Shown here: piece after piece, positions 43,224-51,897 of the stretch | How the letters are laid out: each line of letters starts with the position of its first letter | Position numbering within the stretch: position 1 is the stretch's first letter | NCBI GenBank assembly: GCA_045106985.1 | Contig: JBGCFQ010000024.1 | Span: 62,001 to 126,000 of the forward strand | Direction: 5' to 3' | DNA from: JAUIET01 sp045106985 | Lineage (GTDB): Bacteria; Pseudomonadota; Gammaproteobacteria; Pseudomonadales; JAUIET01 | Length of the DNA: 64,000 nt | Notes under the pieces: generated by a model | The model's database searches: none | The model's input: the letters and a program-made list of their open reading frames with translations, nothing else | Told to the model about the DNA's origin: nothing | Translations under genes and position numbers: made by a program

Positions 43224-46079
43224 ATGCAAGATAATTCAATGCAGGCGCTTTGGCGTACTTCGCATATTTCTGGTGGAAATGCGGTGTACATCGAGGCGAT
43301 GTATGAACAATACATCGAAGATCCAAATTCTGTCACCAGTGAGTGGCGTAGCTATTTTGAGCGTTTGCCTCAAGTTAATGGCACCGCGCAGGATATTCCA
43401 CATTCAACGGTTGTTGAGTATTTTCAATTGCTGGCCAAGCAGCAGACGCGCGGTGTTCGTCCAGAAGCTAGCTCGGCAAGCACTAGCACAGAATATGAGC
43501 GCAAGCAGGTGCGCGTCGTACAGCTCATTAGTGCATACCGGCAGCGGGGCCACCAGCGGGCAAATCTGGACCCATTGGGTTTATGGGAGCGCGGCCACGT
43601 ACCTGATCTAGATCTTTCCTACCATAAGCTGTCTGATGCCGACTTGGATACGATATTCCAAACAGGTAGTTTGTATATTGGTAAAGAAGAAGCGACGCTG
43701 CGTGAAATTCTAGAGGCAGTACAGAAAACGTACTGCGGCAGTGTTGGTGCAGAGTTCATGCACATCGTTGAATCCAAAGAACGACACTGGATTCAACAGC
43801 GAATGGACAAAGTGCGTTCGGCGCCCGACTACAGTGTTGAACAACGTGTGCACTTACTAGAACGTTTGACGGCAGCAGAAGGCATTGAGAAATACCTAGG
43901 GTCTAAGTTCCCTGGAACTAAACGCTTTGGCCTAGAAGGTGGAGAGAGCCTCATTCCGATGCTTGATGCGCTTATTCAGCGTTCGGGCGATTACTCAGCG
44001 AAAGAAATTGTATTGGCAATGGCTCACCGCGGTCGGCTCAATGTGCTGGTTAATATTTTAGGTAAGAGTCCAGCTGAGCTTTTTGATGAATTTGAAGGGC
44101 ATACACCGCTAGAGACATCAGGCGACGTAAAATATCATCAGGGTTTTTCCTCAAACGTAATGACGGCCAGTGGCGAAACGCATCTTGCTTTATCGTTTAA
44201 CCCCTCACATTTAGAAATCGTTAGCCCTGTCGCCGAAGGCTCTGTGAGAGCTCGTCAAGACCGGCGAAAAAACACGGCTCGTGATCAAGTGATTCCAATC
44301 ATTATGCATGGCGATGCAGCATTCGCGGGCCAGGGCGTGGTTATGGAGACATTCCAGATGTCTCAAACGCGCGCCTATACCACTGGCGGCACGGTTCACA
44401 TAGTGATTAACAACCAGGTGGGTTTTACTACCAGCTTGCAAGAAGATGCTCGCTCAACCGAGTACTGCACCGACGTTGCTAAAATGGTTCAAGCGCCGAT
44501 ATTTCATGTTAATGGCGATGACCCTGAAGCGGTGCTCTTTGTTACTGAGATGGCCATGGACTATAGGCAACAGTTCGATAAAGATGTTGTTATCGATTTG
44601 ATTTGTTACCGTCGTCGAGGCCATAACGAAGCGGACGAGCCGGCGGCTACGCAGCCATTGATGTACCAACATATTCGCAAGCAAGCGACCACACGTGACT
44701 TATACGCCGAAAAGTTGATTGGTAATGGCGTCATTGATGAAGCGTTCGACAAAAAACTAATCAACGACTATCGCACGGCGCTAGATAATGGCGAGCAGGT
44801 TGTAAAACATCTTGTCAGCAATCCAGATAGGGCGATGTTCGTGGATTGGACACCGTATCTTGGCCATGATTGGACCGTTGAATCCGATACTCGTATTGAC
44901 ATGAAAACGTTGCGCCGCCTCGGTCAGAAAATGAATGACGTGCCAGACGGCTTTGTTGTTCAGCGCCAGGTTAATAAAATTTACGAAGACCGAAACAAAA
45001 TGGCGGCAGGCACTTTACCGCTCAACTGGGGCATGGCAGAAGTATTGGCCTACGCCAGTCTTATCGATGAAGGCCATCCTATTCGGATTACCGGGCAGGA
45101 TGTTGGCCGTGGGACCTTTTCGCATCGCCATGCTGTATTGCATAACCAGAAGGATGCGGCCGTTTACGTGCCGTTACAGCACCTTGCGGTAGATCAGCCA
45201 CCTTTCGATATTTATGATTCTTTTTTATCTGAAGAAGCCGTACTGGGTTTTGAATACGGTTACTCAACTACCGCGCCGAATAAGTTGGTGATTTGGGAAG
45301 CGCAGTTTGGCGACTTTGCCAATGGCGCACAGGTTGTTATTGATCAATTTATTACCAGTGGAGAGCATAAGTGGCAGCGCCTGAGCGGCCTAACGATGTT
45401 GCTGCCGCACGGGTATGAAGGGCAAGGCCCGGAACACTCCAGTGCACGATTAGAGCGATTCCTGCAAATGTGCGCAGAGCACAATGTTCAAGTTTGCGTA
45501 CCTACAACGCCAGCCCAGATTTTCCACATGCTAAGGCGGCAAGTCATTCGACCGATGCGCAGACCGCTGATTGTTATGACGCCGAAAAGCTTGCTGCGTC
45601 ATAAGTCTGCGGTATCCAGTTTGGAAGAATTAGCGGATAAGGAATTTCAAAATGTTATAGACGAAGTTAATCCGGTTATTGAGGCCGACCAAGTAAGTCG
45701 CATATTGCTTTGTTCAGGTAAGGTGTATTACGACTTGGCTGACCGTCGCGATGAACTTGAGTTGCACCATATTGCGATCATTCGTCTAGAGCAACTCTAC
45801 CCGTTTCCTGAGGCCTGCTTAGCCGAAATTCTTGCGCCTTATGCCAATGTAAAGGAAGTATTTTGGTGCCAGGAAGAGCCGATGAACCAGGGTGCCTGGT
45901 ATTCCAGTCAGCACCATATTAGAAACGTTTTGCATTTGCACAAACGCAGTATTTATCTTGAGTGTGTTGCTCGGTCAGCATCTGCAGCGCCAGCGGCAGG
46001 GTATATGGCGAGACATCTGCAGGAACAAAACACGCTAATTAATAACGCATTAACAAAAGTTGCCGGTGTATTTGAGTAA
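43224..46079 (+). CDS. sucA: 2-oxoglutarate dehydrogenase E1 component
   Basis: A 951-residue thiamine-diphosphate enzyme. It has the typical N-terminal E2-binding stretch (MQALWRTSHISGGNAVYIEAM region), the thiamine and Mg site GDAAFAGQGVVMETFQMS followed by IVINNQVGFTT, and the active-site histidine segments VKYHQGFSSN and GRGTFSHRHAVLHNQ. It decarboxylates 2-oxoglutarate and passes succinyl to SucB. ATG at 43224. It is 21 bases upstream of sucB. Confidence 0.98.
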   Translation: MQDNSMQALWRTSHISGGNAVYIEAMYEQYIEDPNSVTSEWRSYFERLPQVNGTAQDIPHSTVVEYFQLLAKQQTRGVRPEASSASTSTEYERKQVRVVQLISAYRQRGHQRANLDPLGLWERGHVPDLDLSYHKLSDADLDTIFQTGSLYIGKEEATLREILEAVQKTYCGSVGAEFMHIVESKERHWIQQRMDKVRSAPDYSVEQRVHLLERLTAAEGIEKYLGSKFPGTKRFGLEGGESLIPMLDALIQRSGDYSAKEIVLAMAHRGRLNVLVNILGKSPAELFDEFEGHTPLETSGDVKYHQGFSSNVMTASGETHLALSFNPSHLEIVSPVAEGSVRARQDRRKNTARDQVIPIIMHGDAAFAGQGVVMETFQMSQTRAYTTGGTVHIVINNQVGFTTSLQEDARSTEYCTDVAKMVQAPIFHVNGDDPEAVLFVTEMAMDYRQQFDKDVVIDLICYRRRGHNEADEPAATQPLMYQHIRKQATTRDLYAEKLIGNGVIDEAFDKKLINDYRTALDNGEQVVKHLVSNPDRAMFVDWTPYLGHDWTVESDTRIDMKTLRRLGQKMNDVPDGFVVQRQVNKIYEDRNKMAAGTLPLNWGMAEVLAYASLIDEGHPIRITGQDVGRGTFSHRHAVLHNQKDAAVYVPLQHLAVDQPPFDIYDSFLSEEAVLGFEYGYSTTAPNKLVIWEAQFGDFANGAQVVIDQFITSGEHKWQRLSGLTMLLPHGYEGQGPEHSSARLERFLQMCAEHNVQVCVPTTPAQIFHMLRRQVIRPMRRPLIVMTPKSLLRHKSAVSSLEELADKEFQNVIDEVNPVIEADQVSRILLCSGKVYYDLADRRDELELHHIAIIRLEQLYPFPEACLAEILAPYANVKEVFWCQEEPMNQGAWYSSQHHIRNVLHLHKRSIYLECVARSASAAPAAGYMARHLQEQNTLINNALTKVAGVFE

Positions 46080-46100
46080 ACACCGTATGGAGAAAAAATA

Positions 46101-47306
46101 ATGGCCATAGATATAAAAGCGCCACAGTTTCCTGAGTCTGTTGCCGATGGCACTGTTGCTACCTGGCATAAGCAGGTAGGCGACTCGGTTCAACGCGATG
46201 AGCTAATCGTAGATATTGAGACTGATAAGGTGGTGCTTGAGGTCGTCGCACCTGCGGACGGCAGCCTGGTTGAAATAATCAAAGCTGAGGGAGACTTAGT
46301 GCTCTCGACCGAGGTGATAGCAAAGTTTGCCGAAGGCGATGTTGCGGCAGGCTCAGAACCTGCGATCATTGAAGCCAGCGACGGAGCCAGTGACGCAGGT
46401 AACGATTCCGGTGACGAAGAAAAGATATTAAGCCCTGCTGCAAGAAAGTTAGCAGAAGAGGCGGGCTTGGACCCTTCCAAGATTCAAGGCTCAGGTAAGG
46501 GCGGTCGAGTCACAAAAGAGGACGTAGTGAATGCTACTAAAGCGAAGGTTGTTACTGAGCCAGTTGCAACAGCAAAAGTAGAAGCGGCTTTGATCGCGCC
46601 AGGCGAGCGAGTCGAAAAACGTGTTCCGATGACTCGCTTGCGAGCCAAGGTGGCGGAACGTTTACTGCATGCCACCCAAGAAACGGCGATGCTTACCACT
46701 TTTAATGAAGCGAATATGAAGCCGATTATGGATTTGCGTGGCAAGTTCAAAGATCAGTTTGTTAAAGAGCACGGCACGAAGCTGGGCTTTATGTCATTTT
46801 TTGTGCGCGCAGCAACCGAAGCATTAAAACGCTTCCCTGCGGTGAATGCGTCCATAGATGGCAATGATATTGTCTACCATGGTTACTATGATGTTGGTGT
46901 TGCTGTGTCATCGCCGCGTGGACTTGTAGTGCCTGTGCTGCGTGATGCGGACGGCATGAGTCTTGCCGGTATAGAAAAGAAAATAATTGAGTACGGCGGT
47001 AAAGCGGCAGAGGCCAAGCTAAGCATTGATGAAATGACCGGTGGAACCTTCACTATCACTAACGGTGGTGTGTTTGGTTCAATGATGTCTACCCCGATCC
47101 TTAATCCGCCGCAAGCTGCTATTTTAGGGATGCACTCTATTCAAGACAGGGCAATGGCGGTAGATGGTGAGGTGGTTATTCTACCAATGATGTATTTAGC
47201 GTTGTCCTATGATCATCGTTTGATTGACGGAAAGGACGCTGTGCAATTTCTGGTGGCCATTAAAGGAATGTTAGAAGACCCAGCACGCATCCTGCTGGAG
47301 CTTTAA
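46101..47306 (+). CDS. sucB: Dihydrolipoyllysine-residue succinyltransferase (E2)
   Basis: A 401-residue E2 component. The lipoyl domain carries K43 in DIETDKVVLEV. The E3-binding domain is at about 110-145 (LSPAARKLAEEAGLDPSKI), joined by linkers rich in Ala, Ser and Asp. The catalytic domain contains the active-site H372 in LSYDHRLIDGKDA. ATG at 46101. It is followed by lpd, so all three subunits of the complex are in a row. Confidence 0.98.
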   Translation: MAIDIKAPQFPESVADGTVATWHKQVGDSVQRDELIVDIETDKVVLEVVAPADGSLVEIIKAEGDLVLSTEVIAKFAEGDVAAGSEPAIIEASDGASDAGNDSGDEEKILSPAARKLAEEAGLDPSKIQGSGKGGRVTKEDVVNATKAKVVTEPVATAKVEAALIAPGERVEKRVPMTRLRAKVAERLLHATQETAMLTTFNEANMKPIMDLRGKFKDQFVKEHGTKLGFMSFFVRAATEALKRFPAVNASIDGNDIVYHGYYDVGVAVSSPRGLVVPVLRDADGMSLAGIEKKIIEYGGKAAEAKLSIDEMTGGTFTITNGGVFGSMMSTPILNPPQAAILGMHSIQDRAMAVDGEVVILPMMYLALSYDHRLIDGKDAVQFLVAIKGMLEDPARILLEL

Positions 47307-47383
47307 GTCTCGCCCTTAATTGATAGCAACTATTGACTGTGATTTTTGGCAGTGATTGTTTGCAGTAACAAAGAGAACAAGAT

Positions 47384-48835
47384 ATGTCGGATAAATTTGA
47401 AGTGGTAGTAATAGGGTCTGGCCCGGCAGGCTACGTGGCAGCAATCCGTTGTGCGCAGCTTGGCATGAAAACAGCCTGTGTTGAGCAATGGGTAGACGAT
47501 AAGCAAAAGACCTTGTTGGGCGGTACATGTCTTAATGTTGGCTGTATCCCTTCAAAGGCGTTGCTGGACAGTTCGCACAAGTTCGTTGAGGCGAAGGACC
47601 ACTTCGATGTGCATGGCATTAGCACGGGCAAAATCAGTATTGATGTGGCGACCATGCTCGCGAGAAAAGATAAAATAGTAGGCCAGCTCACAGGTGGTAT
47701 TGCCGGTTTGTTCAAGGCCAATGGCGTCACCTCTGTGCAGGGCCATGGCAAAGTTCTAGCGGGCAAGAAAGTTGAGGTTACGGCGGCAGACGGCTCTGTA
47801 TCTATTATTGACGCTGAGCACGTAATTATTGCTGCCGGATCTCAGCCTATCGATATTCCACCGGCACCTATTGATAATGATGTGATCGTCGATTCCACTG
47901 GAGCCTTGGAGTTTGACGCAGTACCAAAACGTCTCGGTGTTATTGGAGCTGGTGTTATCGGCTTAGAGTTGGGAAGTGTTTGGTCTCGCCTGGGTGCGGA
48001 GGTTGTCGTTCTCGAAGCTCTGGATGATTTCTTGCCAGCAATGGATGCACAGATTGCGAAGGAAACCAAAAAAATTCTTACCAAGCAGGGCTTGGATATT
48101 CGCATGGGTTGTCGCGTAACGGGCAGCGAGATCAGCGGCGCTAAAAAGAAGACTGTGACAGTTCGCTACATGTTTGGTGATGAAGAGAAAACGGAAAAGT
48201 TCGACAAGCTCATAGTGGCCGTAGGGAGAAAGCCTAGCAGCAAGAATCTGTTGGCCCCAGGCTGCGGTGTTAATCTTGACGAACGCGGGTACATTTTTGT
48301 TGATGATTATTGCGCAACAGAGGCGCCTGGTGTTTACGCCGTAGGGGATGTAGTGCGTGGGCCGATGTTAGCTCATAAGGGTTCCGAAGAAGGTGTGATG
48401 GTCGCGGAACGTATTGCCGGCAAAAAAACCGCGATCAACTACGACTGTATTCCTAACGTGATTTATACCCATCCTGAGGTTGCCAGTGTTGGTCAAACCG
48501 AGCAGCAGCTAAAAGCAGCGGGTGAAGATTATAAAGTAGGTGTGTTTCCGTTTGTAGCGAGTGGACGTGCGCTTGCAGCAAACGACAGCGATGGCATGGT
48601 AAAACTCATTGCTGATAGCAAAACCGACCGAATTCTGGGTTGTCATATCGTCGGGCCAAGTGCCGCTGACCTTGTTCAACAAATGGTGATCGCAATGGAG
48701 TTTGGTTCTAGCTCAGAGGATATTGCGTTGACAGTATTCGGCCATCCGACTTTGTCGGAAGCTGTGCACGAAGCTGCATTGGCCGTAAACGGCCACGCTA
48801 TCCATATTCCAAACAAACGACCGCGTAAGAAGTAA
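47384..48835 (+). CDS. lpdA: Dihydrolipoyl dehydrogenase (E3)
   Basis: A 483-residue FAD enzyme. The FAD motif is VVVIGSGPAGYVAAIR (7-22). The redox disulfide is C49 and C54 in GGTCLNVGCIPS. The NAD motif is GVIGAGVIGLELGSVW, and the C-terminal dimer interface is VFGHPTLSEAVHEAAL. It reoxidises lipoyl groups on SucB and may also serve the other 2-oxo acid dehydrogenases and the glycine cleavage system. ATG at 47384. Position between sucB and sucC as in Pseudomonas. Confidence 0.97.
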   Translation: MSDKFEVVVIGSGPAGYVAAIRCAQLGMKTACVEQWVDDKQKTLLGGTCLNVGCIPSKALLDSSHKFVEAKDHFDVHGISTGKISIDVATMLARKDKIVGQLTGGIAGLFKANGVTSVQGHGKVLAGKKVEVTAADGSVSIIDAEHVIIAAGSQPIDIPPAPIDNDVIVDSTGALEFDAVPKRLGVIGAGVIGLELGSVWSRLGAEVVVLEALDDFLPAMDAQIAKETKKILTKQGLDIRMGCRVTGSEISGAKKKTVTVRYMFGDEEKTEKFDKLIVAVGRKPSSKNLLAPGCGVNLDERGYIFVDDYCATEAPGVYAVGDVVRGPMLAHKGSEEGVMVAERIAGKKTAINYDCIPNVIYTHPEVASVGQTEQQLKAAGEDYKVGVFPFVASGRALAANDSDGMVKLIADSKTDRILGCHIVGPSAADLVQQMVIAMEFGSSSEDIALTVFGHPTLSEAVHEAALAVNGHAIHIPNKRPRKK

Positions 48836-48871
48836 GATAGAGCGCTATGCGAATCTTAAATTACCTGAATG

Positions 48872-48899
48872 CAACGCTTTCCTTCCGGTGACAGCGTTG
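48872..48899 (+). other. Stem-loop between lpdA and sucC
   Basis: CAACGCT (48872-48878) pairs with AGCGTTG (48893-48899) around a 14-base loop. It has no T-tract, so it is more likely a processing site than a terminator. Confidence 0.35.
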
Positions 48900-49008
48900 A
48901 TTCAACAAACGATATGCAGGACAATGCTCGTCTGGCAAACTTTTCAGTTTGTCATTAGCGCTGAACGAGCAGAATCTCAGCCATTTTCCCCAAAAACAAG
49001 GTGTTGCG

Positions 49009-50175
49009 ATGAATCTTCATGAGTACCAAGGCAAGCAGTTGTTTGCCGAGTATGGATTACCCGTGTCTGAAGGATACGCGGTAGATAGTGCAAAGGAAGC
49101 CGTTGAAGCGGCCGGTAAAATTGGCGGCGATATTTGGGTTGTTAAGGCTCAAGTTCATGCTGGCGGCCGCGGTAAGGCCGGTGGTGTTGTTCTTGCAAAA
49201 ACCAAACAAGAAGTAGAAGACTTTGCCCACAAGTGGCTGGGTAAGAACCTTGTTACCTATCAAACGGATGCGAGCGGCCAGCCGGTCACGAAGATATTGG
49301 TGGAAACATGCACTGACATCGACCAAGAGCTGTATCTGGGAGCGGTTATCGATCGAGCTTCGCAGCGGGTCATTTTTATGGCCTCGACAGAGGGCGGTGT
49401 TGAAATTGAGAAAGTGGCTCATGAAACGCCTGAGAAGATACTCAAAGCAGAAATAGACCCGCTGGTTGGCGCTATGCCCTATCAGGGGCGCGATTTGGCG
49501 TTTCAGCTGGGCTTGGAAGGTAAGCAAATTAAACAGTTTACCCAAATCTTTCAGGGCTTGGCGAAACTGTTCGTTGAAAATGATTTGTCTCTGTTAGAAA
49601 TTAACCCACTAGTCATTACGAAAGAGGGTGACCTGCACTGCCTGGATGCCAAACTGAGCATCGATAGTAACGCGGCTTTCCGACAATCACGTTTACGTGA
49701 CATGCACGACACTTCACAAGAAGATGAGCGCGAAGTTCATGCAGCACAGTGGGAGCTTAACTACGTAGCGCTTGATGGCAACATTGGCTGTATGGTCAAC
49801 GGAGCTGGTTTGGCAATGGGAACCATGGACATTGTTAAGCACCATGGTGGCGCACCGGCTAACTTCCTGGATGTAGGGGGCGGCGCAACTAAAGAGCGTG
49901 TTTCTGAGGCGTTCAAGATTATTCTTTCTGACGAGAATGTATCTGCCGTGCTGGTTAACATTTTTGGTGGAATTGTCCGCTGCGACTTGATTGCAGAAGG
50001 TATCATCGGTGCTGTTGAGGAAGTGGGTGTTAGCGTCCCTGTTGTTGTTCGCCTAGAAGGTAATAACGCAAAACTAGGGTCTGAAAAGCTAAAAGAAAGC
50101 GGCCTGAACATTATAGCGGCCACATCATTAACTGATGCGGCTCAGCAAGCAGTTAAAGCGGCAGGGGGCAAATAA
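49009..50175 (+). CDS. sucC: Succinyl-CoA synthetase subunit beta
   Basis: A 388-residue subunit, the same length as E. coli SucC when started at the ATG at 49009 (MNLHEYQGKQLFAEYGLPV). It has the ATP-grasp region WVVKAQVHAGGRGKAGGVVLA and the C-terminal GGIVRCDLIAEGIIGA. It makes ATP or GTP from succinyl-CoA with SucD. The frame opens earlier, at 48949, but that extension lacks a ribosome site. Its stop overlaps the sucD ATG (TAATG). Confidence 0.98.
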   Translation: MNLHEYQGKQLFAEYGLPVSEGYAVDSAKEAVEAAGKIGGDIWVVKAQVHAGGRGKAGGVVLAKTKQEVEDFAHKWLGKNLVTYQTDASGQPVTKILVETCTDIDQELYLGAVIDRASQRVIFMASTEGGVEIEKVAHETPEKILKAEIDPLVGAMPYQGRDLAFQLGLEGKQIKQFTQIFQGLAKLFVENDLSLLEINPLVITKEGDLHCLDAKLSIDSNAAFRQSRLRDMHDTSQEDEREVHAAQWELNYVALDGNIGCMVNGAGLAMGTMDIVKHHGGAPANFLDVGGGATKERVSEAFKIILSDENVSAVLVNIFGGIVRCDLIAEGIIGAVEEVGVSVPVVVRLEGNNAKLGSEKLKESGLNIIAATSLTDAAQQAVKAAGGK

Positions 50176-51050
50176 TGAGTATTTTAATCAATAAGGACAC
50201 CAGGGTTATTTGCCAGGGCTTAACGGGCTCGCAGGGAACATCGCACACCGAGCAAGCCATTGCTTACGGCACAAAAATGGTTGGCGGTGTTACGCCAGGC
50301 AAGGGTGGGCAAAAGCATTTGGGCCTTCCAGTGTTTGATACGGTATCGGAAGCTGTAGAAAAAACCGGCGCTCATGCCTCCGTTATCTACGTACCTGCGC
50401 CGTTCTGTAAAGACTCTATTTTGGAAGCTGCGCATTCCGGCCTGGAGCTGATTGTGTGTATTACTGAAGGCATTCCAACGTTGGATATGCTCGAAGCTAA
50501 AATTGTTTGTGATCGTGAAGGCGTTATTCTGATTGGGCCAAACTGCCCAGGCGTAATCACACCTGGCGAGTGTAAAATTGGCATCATGCCTGGTGAGATC
50601 CACTTGCCTGGTAAAGTGGGTATTGTGTCGCGTTCTGGCACACTTACTTATGAAGCTGTAAAGCAAACCACAGACCCAGGTTACGGCCAGTCTACTTGTG
50701 TAGGCATTGGCGGTGATCCGATTCCTGGTTCTAACTTTATCGATATTCTGGCCCGTTTTGAGCAGGACCCCAAGACCGAAGCGATCGTCATGATAGGTGA
50801 AATTGGTGGAACGGCCGAAGAAGAAGCGGCGGCGTTTATTAAAGATAATGTAAGCAAGCCAGTAGTAAGCTATATCGCTGGTGTTACTGCCCCTGCTGGT
50901 AAGCGTATGGGTCACGCTGGCGCGATTATCGCGGGCGGTAAGGGCACAGCAGACGAAAAGTTTGCGGCTCTTGAAGACGCTGGTGTGAAGACTGTTCGCA
51001 GCCTTGCAGACATTGGTAAAGCTCTGGGTGAAATTACTGGCTGGGGCTAA
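50175..51050 (+). CDS. sucD: Succinyl-CoA synthetase subunit alpha
   Basis: A 291-residue subunit. It has the CoA-binding LTGSQGTSHTEQAIAYGT, SRSGTLTYEAVKQTT and the phospho-histidine site GKRMGHAGAIIAGG. It completes the enzyme with SucC, and its start overlaps the sucC stop by 1 base. A strong terminator follows 24 bases after its stop. Confidence 0.98.
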   Translation: MSILINKDTRVICQGLTGSQGTSHTEQAIAYGTKMVGGVTPGKGGQKHLGLPVFDTVSEAVEKTGAHASVIYVPAPFCKDSILEAAHSGLELIVCITEGIPTLDMLEAKIVCDREGVILIGPNCPGVITPGECKIGIMPGEIHLPGKVGIVSRSGTLTYEAVKQTTDPGYGQSTCVGIGGDPIPGSNFIDILARFEQDPKTEAIVMIGEIGGTAEEEAAAFIKDNVSKPVVSYIAGVTAPAGKRMGHAGAIIAGGKGTADEKFAALEDAGVKTVRSLADIGKALGEITGWG

Positions 51051-51074
51051 TCTCTCCCTTCAGTGATTGAGTCC

Positions 51075-51103
51075 AAACGCCGGTTTCAAGAGACCGGCGT
51101 TTT
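51075..51103 (+). terminator. Intrinsic terminator after sucD
   Basis: A 10-bp perfect GC-rich stem (AAACGCCGGT at 51075-51084 with ACCGGCGTTT at 51093-51102) with an 8-base loop and a short T-run. It ends the sdh-suc operon. Confidence 0.85.
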
Positions 51104-51132
51104 GCGTTGTGAGGTTCGCTGCTATGCTTTCT

Positions 51133-51404
51133 GCTAGTGTGTGCTTGGAAGACAGCAGCTATCACATGTCGCCCAACTCCGGCCCTCGTGGTGACTCGCT
51201 TATGCTCCGTTGCACAACATGGGATAGCTACTTCGTTGTGTGCCAGACCTGGTTCCTTTCGCTCTTAGCAAAGGAAGCCTTACTTTCTTGTCGGAGCATC
51301 AGCGAGCCACTGCGAGGCCGGAGACAAGGGAGTAAGGCTTGCTTTGCGGGTACAAGCATTCATAACTTGCCATCGTTCCTGGATCGTCGCAGTGAGAGCC
51401 AACG
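51133..51404. repeat. Tandem intergenic repeat, copy 1 (~272 bp)
   Basis: First of two full copies of a ~271-bp unit. It starts GCTAGTGTGTGCTT. Two overlapping imperfect inverted repeats are visible. A (51179-51209) pairs with A' (51292-51321), and B (51268-51292) pairs with B' (51323-51347). The order A-B-A'-B' means the two pairings exclude each other or form a pseudoknot. A smaller stem pairs GCACAA (51212-51217) with TTGTGTGC (51236-51243). The strand of any transcript is unknown. Confidence 0.85.
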
Positions 51405-51674
51405 GCTAGTGTGTGCTTGGAAACCAGCAGCTACCCCATATCGCCCAACTCCGGCCTCGTGGTGACTCGCTAATGCTCCGTTGCACAATATGTGATAGCT
51501 GCTTCGCTTTGTGCGAGATTTAGTTTCTCTCAGTCTTAGCAAAGGAAGCCTTACTTTCTTATCGGAGCATCAGCGAGCCACTGCGAGGCCGGAGATAAGG
51601 GCGTAAGGCTTCATTTGCGGCAACAATCACACGCAACTGCGATCGTTCCTGCGTCATCGCACAGAGAGCCGACT
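51405..51674. repeat. Tandem intergenic repeat, copy 2 (~270 bp)
   Basis: The second copy begins GCTAGTGTGTGCTTGG. It has A at 51451-51480, B at 51539-51563, A' at 51563-51592 and B' at 51594-51618. A' is identical to copy 1 over all 30 bases. The flanks have diverged (for example the segment after the first small stem), but the 78-nt core at 51534-51611 has only three differences from 51263-51340. Confidence 0.85.
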
Positions 51675-51736
51675 GCTAGTTTGTGCTTTGAATTCAGCAG
51701 CTATCCCATCGCCCAACCCCGGCCTCGTGGAGACTT
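51675..51736. repeat. Tandem intergenic repeat, partial third copy
   Basis: A truncated copy begins GCTAGTTTGTGCTTTG. It ends within arm A, where CGGCCTCGTGGAGACTT leaves the unit. The core with B, A' and B' is absent. Confidence 0.75.
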
Positions 51737-51826
51737 GATTTGTGGCTTCGAGTCTCACTATTTGAAGGCTAGGTATGCATCCAGGCTTAATTTTTAGGTT
51801 CTACAGCCAAACATTCCTTGTAAAGC

Positions 51827-51853
51827 CTTGAATTCCGCGAACTTGCCCCAATA
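51827..51853 (+). promoter_or_regulatory. sigma-32 heat-shock promoter of htpG
   Basis: CTTGAAT (51827-51833), 12 bases, then CCCCAATA (51846-51853) closely fits the sigma-32 pattern CTTGAAA / CCCCAT. It lies 45 bases before the htpG ATG, directly after the third repeat copy. Confidence 0.75.
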
Positions 51854-51897
51854 ACCAGCCCAGATTCAGACATTTGAACACCAGGAGATAATCTTTC

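Larger units (their letters stand above)
51104..51897. other. 794-base intergenic region with a tandem structured repeat
   Basis: Apart from the repeat copies and the htpG promoter, listed separately, I see no gene. Open frames at 51067-51465 and 51615-51797 have no ribosome sites, match no protein family, and cross the repeat units, so I treat them as chance. Confidence 0.7.

Noticed and set aside
39748..51050. TCA gene order as a novel arrangement
   Set aside because: gltA divergent from sdhCDAB-sucAB-lpd-sucCD is known in gammaproteobacteria such as Pseudomonas, so the order itself is ordinary.
51067..51465. 132-codon plus-strand open frame in the repeat region
   Set aside because: No ribosome site, no family resemblance; the frame runs across the copy 1 / copy 2 junction, and copy 2 does not keep it open. 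Base differences between copies follow the pairing pattern and not codon positions.
51133..51736. CRISPR array
   Set aside because: The unit is about 271 bp with no short direct repeats separated by unique spacers, and no cas genes are nearby.
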